Positions 57,839-64,000 of a stretch of DNA of 64,000 bases are shown in pieces. A program made the translations under genes and the position numbers. How positions within the stretch are numbered: position 1 is the first letter of the stretch; each line of letters opens with the position of its first letter. The DNA comes from Metallyticus violacea (lineage: Eukaryota; Arthropoda; Insecta; Mantodea; Metallyticidae): contig CM060833.1 of the NCBI GenBank assembly GCA_030762175.1, positions 74,709,501-74,773,500 of the forward strand, given 5' to 3'. The notes below the pieces were generated by a model. That model was not told the DNA's origin. It saw only the letters and a program-made list of their open reading frames with translations, and made no database searches.

Positions 57839-59099
57839 AAGTTTAAAAATTAACGAACTCAAAACTAAATAAGTCAACTGCTTCACGAGTTTTACTAACC
57901 TGCTGTTCAACAAAGCTTACACATAGTACAATGTTACTACAAATGTGATACTGCTTTATATTGAAATAACTGCAAGTTTTTCCATGATATATGAAATGAA
58001 ATTTATTGAAGTGCTAAGAAAAATACAAAGGGGCCTCCAGCTCTCTGGTCTAGGTCATGTAATCCCTCACAATTATATAAAAAAATTAATACAATATTTA
58101 AAAAATTAACTCTAAATAAACATGTCCAACACTCCCTGCTCGCCTTTCATTGTTTCTCTCTTCCCCCCCCCCGTTTTTTTTACCATACTTTTATTTCCAA
58201 GCTGGCAGATCTACATTGCATTCCAAAAATTGCAAAAATTTACTGTTACATTCTTCCTTCCATTAAAATCTCTAATATTCATATTTATCTTTACATAATT
58301 TTCCCAACTGTCATTTCTACTTTTTAACGAACTTAATACCACAACGCCACATTGTCAATCCTCCATACACATTGTACTGGAGCAGAGGAACACCTGAGCG
58401 GTTGGCGAGCAGTATGTAATTGTCACAAGAAATGTCCTTTCTTCGGCTTTCTGCAAGTATGTTATAAGCGTTATTTACATTTACATTTTGCAAATATTTA
58501 TTATTATTTTTGTCTAGATAATGGGTTGAATTTCATTCATCGTTTGCAATCTGCATCACTTGCAGTGATGGCCCAACCTAATAGACAAGTAACTGGCACC
58601 TGTTACTTAAAGTGGTTATCCCAATATTATGAGCGATTGAAGTCTAACAACAACATAAGTATCTGTCAATAAAATCAATGCACTTATTTTGTATACTGCG
58701 CTATTTACTCTATTCAGCTAGAATGTTTCTTCAATTTGGAAAATAAAACATGTTTACCAACATGATAAAAATACGCATATACTGCATTAACATCCGCGAA
58801 ATAACTTAAAAATGTAACCGCAATGCGATAGGTGACTGGATGGATTATCTAAGCAAACTAGAGTATGAACAAAGTAATTTGATTTTAATTATTTATTATT
58901 TATTTTTAATTATTTATTACCTTTTAAAATTACTCAATTGGTCAATATTATTAAGAAATATTATTTCTATAATAAATAAAAAAACTTATTTTAGATTACT
59001 ATAAAGGAAAACTATTTATTTAAAATAATGATTATTTCTCATATTCTGCAAGTTTTAGACATAAGATATTTTACATTCCTGAGTTTTGCATATTCCACA
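57839..59099. other. Spacer with a possible reversed retroposon 3' end
   Basis: On the minus strand 58130-57985 reads GGATTACATGACCTAGACC, CTGGAGGCCCC and CTTCAATAAATTTCATTTC, which looks like the 3' end of a LINE or processed transcript. A C run lies at about 58164-58173. The 106-codon plus-strand frame at 58352-58672 has no recognised similarity. Confidence 0.35.
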
Positions 59100-59400
59100 A
59101 TAAAACAGTGGAGCCAAGCCCTGCGTTTCTGAAGATTAGCTGCTGCTTTTTAAGAGCAACACTTCCGAGGAACAAGAAATGCCCTTCGGACATAAAAGTC
59201 CTGGACAATGATAAAGGGGAGAGAATGGAGACAGGAAACGAAAGAAAACGTCAGATCTGCCAAGTCCATCGGCTGCTTCTCCCGCTTTTGGCGCTTTCAG
59301 CGGAAATGAGCAAGCGTGGCGTTTAACGGAACTTTCACGTCACACTTTTCTTCGACTCCGGGCGCCAAGACGAAGAAAGAAAATCAAAACGAGAACATAA
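59100..59400. other. GC-richer, purine-rich block of unknown nature
   Basis: It stands out from AT-rich flanks, is purine-rich on the plus strand, and has a 72-codon plus-strand frame (59108-59326) with many Lys and Arg. CTTCGACTCCGGGCGCC near 59350 resembles the end of a tRNA-like head. No family recognised; an exon or an old repeat are both possible. Confidence 0.3.
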
Positions 59401-59941
59401 AGAACCCAACCCTCTTCACGAAATTTCCTTTTATGCCATATTTTCTTCCCTTTCTTTAATTTTACTTAGTCTCTAATTAGAGAAAGACACCTATATACCG
59501 ATCAGTAAAAGAAAAGATTTTCTAAATGTTTAAGAAAACGAAAGAGAAATAAATGTTAAGCAATATATTTCTGAGTGAACACAACCAAACTTATTAACTA
59601 CTATGATCTATGGTCTTTTTCTTAACCGCTTTCTGTGTACGCTTAAAAAGTTTGGAAACGTTTCTTTCTGCGCAGTTGTTGCTTGTTCCACTGCTTCGTC
59701 CAATGTTGGGCATTTTGTACACACTAACGATCCGATTTCTTCTGTAGAAACTTTAAGGGGTTAAGATCAGGCTCATTGTCGCTTTGACTGCGTTGTTTTT
59801 TCACGACGTCTGTTGGTTCTGAACATAGGTGTAAGTCTATAGAGATGAATGAAATAAATCGATGATGGAGCAAATGAATTCGGAGTCCTTGACGGTTTAA
59901 AGCTATCTGACTTTCTCTAGGTAAGGAAAAACAGCTTGACC
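59401..59941. other. AT-rich spacer
   Basis: No gene recognised. A 77-codon minus-strand frame at 59724-59957 overlaps the SINE-B boundary and is unlikely to be real. Confidence 0.45.
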
Positions 59942-59952
59942 TGACCAAGATT

Positions 59953-60240
59953 GACATCCACGGGTGGCCGAGGTCGTTAAGGCGCGGTCTCGTGAGCGGG
60001 AGGTCTGGGGTTCGAATCCCATCAGGACTGTCCTACCTGACCGAGATATTTTTCCAGGTTTTCCTCAGTCCTCATAACTGGAAAATGCCGGGGAGGTACC
60101 TTTAACTTAGACCTGGAACGTTTCCTTCCTTAAAAAATAAATGCTTTCACAATATATAATTTCATTTCATGTATCATCAGCGTCCACCGCCTGTGGTGCC
60201 TCAGTAGTAAAAACGGGCGTTAAACACTACTCAAAAAAAA
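59953..60240 (+). mobile_element. SINE-B, full length, flanked by 11-bp TSD
   Basis: Best-preserved copy: CACGGGTGGCCGAGGTCG and TTAAGGCGCG (A box region), GGGGTTCGAATCCCATC (B box), CCAGGTTTTCCTCAGTCCTC, GCCGGGGAGGTACC, GACCTGGAACGTTTCC and ACGGGCGTTAAACAC with a final A run. TGACCAAGATT flanks it at 59942-59952 and 60241-60251. Confidence 0.93.
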
Positions 60241-60251
60241 TGACCAAGATT

Positions 60252-60888
60252 TGGACTCAGAGCCTCCAGATTAGTAGTCGAAAACTAGACTTTTTCATTA
60301 TTATTCTGATAGTAAATCTACACCAAGCTAGACGTTTTTCTCGAGCAAATGTGTCCCTCAAGTGATATTCCTTCTGAGTAATAGTTCCGTCTTTCTGCGA
60401 ATTGGTTTCATCACTGCAGAACAACTGCAGTCAGTTAAGATGCATTCGTTTTGGCTAATGGTCGAGAGTTTAAACTTAGAATCATCAGTCCACGGCAGTT
60501 TCTTGGTATCCAGTTCTCTCCAGGATAGAATGACAGCGCACTATATTACTGTTAATTTTGGGGATACAGTCGTTAAGAAAAAAAAAAAAAACACCGACAC
60601 TTTTTGTAGAAACGTTCATCAATTTGCATGATAATGTTCGACCACATGCAGCGTAAGTTTTGGTCGCTAATTCAACTGATTGAACTGGGAGGCTCTTTGC
60701 TACCCACCATATTCCCCTGTCATTTTGATTTGATTCCAAAGATGAAGAAACAATTCATGGCATTCCTGTTATTCAAGTAACTACAGAACAGACGCTGCCT
60801 TCGGTATCTTACGACCTCTACATCATTAGCCAAGGAACTTGCCTAACGCAGGTGACCATATCTAAGGACAGTACAAATTAGAAACACA
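60252..60888. other. Spacer between SINE-B and the Tc1 element
   Basis: More GC-balanced than average, with overlapping 74-89-codon frames (60141-60365, 60362-60631 plus; 60485-60739 minus). Minus-strand TCAGGCTCATTG-like strings near 59770 and plus-strand blocks here might be an old transposase, but I cannot assign one. Confidence 0.3.
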
Positions 60889-60890
60889 TA

Positions 60891-62526
60891 CGCTAGCGAC
60901 AGAAAGTTTAAACTCACCAATTATATTTTAGTTTCTGTGTTTATCATTATTGGTTCAATTAAAATTATTAATTCTTAATTAATATATTCTATTAATTATT
61001 TGAAGCCAACGAGTAAATGCTTGGCAGCAAGTAGTTTGAAGCTTCTCACTATATTTTTACATCGCATTTAACTTCTACAATCATTTTAAAACATTACTGT
61101 AATGTGCTTCTGAATGTCATCTTTTGGTGTCGTATTTGTTTTAAATGATATTTTTCTTTGCGCCATGTTAGTTTATGTTTACATCACACCCTACTCTGTT
61201 ATGATTCATAGAAAAATGTTTAGTTTAGATTGTCCCAGAGCTCTTCCCGATGCTTGTGGTGCAATTAAGAGTATTTAGACTTAATTGAATATTCACTATT
61301 GCTGTAATTGCACAGTAAGCATATTAGTATAGCATTAAGTAATTCAAATAAACAAAAACGTGTAAAAGAGCAAATATGTGTGCAGAAAAGAAAGCAAATC
61401 ATGTGCATACAAAGATGCAGGATGCTCCAACAGAAAAATGGCAAAGCAACTGGGCATTTCTGACTATAGTGTTCGCTCTGTATTGAAGCGCAGAGAAGAA
61501 GCTGGGTTCCATGTTGATTGGATGTCCAAGAAAAACATGAGCGGCGTTCAGCTGTGTCCATCTGCAGTGAAATAAATACTACCAAGACATAGCTAATATT
61601 AGTGTTAACAATAAAAAGTCGCCTGTGTGCAGCTTCGTTGTTTGAACGTGTAGCTATGAAGAAAGCATTGTTAACCCGTCAGCACAAGCTTAAAAGATTA
61701 CAATGGGCCAAAGAGCACCAGAAGTGGACTTTAAACAACTGGAAAAATGTTCTGTGGATGAATCCAATTTAGGAAGTTCAAATCGTCGGCAGTATGCTCG
61801 CCGTCGCCCTGAAGAGAGAGAATGCTTGAAGCCTGTCTCAGTCCATCTGTGAAACATGGAGGTGGAAGTGTAATGGGATGGGGGCGTTTTTGGAACAATG
61901 AAGTTGCAGACTTAGTGAAAGTGAATGGTATTTTGCAGAAAAAAAAATAGTACCATCGGATTCTTTTGCGCCATTCTGTGCCATCTAAGATTTGTTGGAC
62001 GTGATTTTGTTCTTCAACAAGATAACGATCCTAAACGCACATCAAAGTTGTGTAATAACTATGTGAATAGTAAAGATGAGACGGTAGGGTTAAAATCCAT
62101 AACTTGGCCCCCACAATCTCCGGATCTGTACCAATTGAACTTCTTTGGGAGCATTTTAACTGTCCCTAATAATGCGGATAAGCTGTGGGAGTGTCTTTTG
62201 CAAACCTGAGGTAATATAACTCCAGACATGTTACAAAAACTGACTGCAAGGATGTCCCTATTTTGTAAAGCTGTCATCAAAGCAACAAATTGTCCTATTA
62301 ATGAACAAAAACTTTGAACAATTTCCTTACTGCATAGAAAAATATTATTTATAGTATAAAAACGTATTTTAACGGAGTGATTTTTGTGTAGTTTTTAGCA
62401 TATGTACTGTAGTTTGTTGCAGAATCAAATTAGTATTTGATCTCACCTATGTTTACATGAACAACACCAAAAAAAGGAGTGACTTAACATTTTTGTATGG
62501 TGAGTTTAAACTTTCTGTTGCTAGTG
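60891..62526 (+). mobile_element. Tc1 transposon, full length with both ends
   Basis: The left end CGCTAGCGACAGAAAGTTTA continues AACTCACCA (60891-60919); the right end in reverse complement is CACTAGCAACAGAAAGTTTA then AACTCACCA (62526-62498): 27 of 29 bases agree. TA flanks both sides (60889-60890 and 62527-62528), as expected for Tc1 insertion. The length, 1636 bp, is that of an intact Tc1. The single gene inside is broken. Confidence 0.9.
61378..62325 (+). pseudogene. Tc1 (DD34E) transposase pseudogene
   Basis: In order: an N-terminal helix-turn-helix (CSNRKMAKQLGISDYSVRSV, about 61430), a second DNA-binding block, RQHKLKRLQWAKEHQKW near 61680, VLW then, after a small deletion, DES with the first Asp at 61757-61759, RRQYARRRPEE, VKHGGGSVMGWG near 61855, VLQQDNDPKRTS with the second Asp at 62021-62023, WPPQSPDL, and in another frame PIELLWEHFN with the Glu at 62137-62139. 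All three catalytic codons therefore survive but lie in different frames. The tail ITPDMLQKLTARM follows a Trp-to-stop change. At least four frame or stop lesions. Confidence 0.88.
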
Positions 62527-62528
62527 TA

Positions 62529-63564
62529 TCTATCCTGTGTTTGTAGTAATAGCCATTATTAAAACTCCAACCCTACAGACTAAGATATCGTTTGTCACAG
62601 CTGTAGTTAAAATGATTATATTCCATCAGAAACTTTATGCAGTATATCGACTACAGAATAGAAGATACTTCACAGTATTGCATTTTATAGCTTCGTCATT
62701 CATTTGTATTAGTGTGTTTTGTATTTATATTACACTTGTCATCATTTTCCTGCTTCTTAGTTGTTCACAGTAGTTATAGAACAAAAAATAATACAGTTGT
62801 CACATTTCCTTTAGTTGAATATGCCATATTACATTCATTATTTGTTCTTTTAAAGTATATTTTATGATCTATGTCAGTTCTTTTGCTTTATCTGTTACCT
62901 CTCGCTTCTGTGTTTGTAATTTCTTTCTTCTATGAGCTACTCTGTTCCCTCTTCATTTCTTTATTCTGGATTAAAGAGAAGTTGCTCGTCCGGTAACCAA
63001 ATAAAATTTGTTGCTGTACTTTAAAAAAACCTCTTCAAACTCAACGGGACACTTCTGCAGTCCTCTTTGATAACTGACAGCTGTGTGTCATATATTCATG
63101 CTGGTGGTCCGTCATTACGACCTTTTCACACTTCTTTTGGTTCAGTTATCCAAGGTTTCAGATGATGTTATCCATTCTATATAATGCCTTCCACGTTTCA
63201 GACAATATTTATTATGTGGGAAAAGGGGTGAATAGCTAACCTGTAGAACTCGTTTCCCTCCTTTCTTTCTTTTCTATTTTCTTTCTCTTGTTTTCTTATT
63301 TTCCTTTTCTTTAGCACCATCATTAAGTACAGTGAAGTGCACAGCGCATATGGAGATATTCGTATATTTAACATATAGGTTGTTCAGAAAGTTGCATTGA
63401 CAACTCCGTGTAAAGTTGGACAGAAAACCAGCATAATTCACCTCATTGTTTTATATTTAAATATATTGTTTATACAACAACATATAAAGAGGAGTGCATT
63501 TGTGAAATGTGAATTTTTACGTCTAATAATTCTCATGCAAAAATCTACCAATATTATTTATTTG
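62529..63564. other. AT-rich spacer
   Basis: No gene seen. At 63376 TATAGGTTGTTCAGAAAGTT resembles a mariner left terminus, but no partner end or transposase was found. Confidence 0.45.
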
Positions 63565-63690
63565 GGTATTTATTTATTTATTTATTTGCCCTGGCAAGGT
63601 TTAAGACCATCGGGTCCTTTCTTCCATTCTACCAGGCGAATAAACCAATTAAAATACAGGGTAAATATACATGTAATAAAAATACAGGGA
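63565..63690 (-). mobile_element. LINE 3' end with (AAAT)n tail, reversed
   Basis: In reverse complement: GAATGGAAGAAAGGACCCG, ATGGTCTTAAACCTTGCC, AGGGCAAATAAATAAATAAA. A short hairpin-like GG-CC segment followed by an AAAT repeat is a common LINE terminus in insects. No coding part lies upstream in the remaining sequence. Confidence 0.45.
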
Positions 63691-64000
63691 AAAATTAAAT
63701 ATATATACTTCATATTTACTTCATATTTAATATAGTTAGAAAGTTAATAATATTTTATAAAAAGTGCCTTATTTATTGCAACATAGTTCTGGAAACTTTA
63801 AAATAGAAATCTAAACAACAGGCAATTTTAAAATTAATATATTGTCATACATAGTGATTTATAAAACATGTTATTAATTTACAAGATTAAAAGAATATTT
63901 TATACACATTTTAACGATTTCCTCCCAAATATAACGAAAAATATAGTTTCTAGATTTGTGTTCCTAGGTAAATGACGATAGAAAAACAAAGTTCATAGAA
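63691..64000. other. AT-rich sequence to window end
   Basis: Nothing recognised. Confidence 0.5.

Noticed and set aside
1..64000. CRISPR arrays, operons, bacterial promoters or rRNA genes
   Set aside because: No regularly spaced repeats with spacers, no closely packed frames and no rRNA signatures; the sequence is animal nuclear DNA.

Overview
The window reads as repeat-dense nuclear DNA from an animal, most likely an insect. It is strongly AT-rich, has no long open reading frame and no bacterial-style operon, and is full of simple repeats and dead transposons. The tRNA-headed SINEs, the mix of Tc1/mariner, Penelope-like, LINE and LTR remnants, and the large gene-free spacers fit a big insect genome. 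A cockroach or termite (Blattodea) is my guess from the SINE style; that is inference only.

Layout. 1-13450: SINE fragments, AT-rich spacer, a mariner with both ends but most of its transposase deleted (9591-10372), and the RNase H end of a LINE that finishes in a CTAAT repeat (10395-11527). 13451-13814: a 336-bp foldback retroposon with near-identical 95-bp arms, two internal 66-bp repeats and a perfect 14-bp target-site duplication. 15190-24030: SINEs, three mariner-family pseudogenes and a Penelope-like tail folded into a long hairpin (19562-19852). 24030-33300: mostly AT-rich, but it contains two phase-compatible candidate exons of an unrecognised minus-strand gene (31628-31754 and 27828-27955, with a polyadenylation signal at 27744-27749). 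33300-37100: a minus-strand mariner fragment, three SINE-C copies, and an LTR followed by a tRNA-Lys-type primer binding site. 37100-48230: spacer, microsatellites, SINEs. 48231-49366: the 3' half of a Penelope-like element with a GIY-YIG domain, broken by only two in-frame stops. 53400-57840: a nested stack, with a LINE interrupted by a reversed Penelope-like element and by a SINE-B that itself carries a SINE-A. 59953-62528: a SINE-B with clear target-site duplication and a full-length dead Tc1 transposon.

Nearly every recognisable coding segment belongs to a mobile element, and all are broken by stops, frameshifts or deletions. At least seven separate Tc1/mariner remnants, four Penelope-like 3' tails, three LINE lineages, one LTR and at least five tRNA-derived SINE families occur in 64 kb. 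Target-site duplications could be read directly for six insertions, which gives a partial relative chronology. The only non-transposon gene evidence is the two-exon candidate on the minus strand; everything else outside the repeats looks like spacer.
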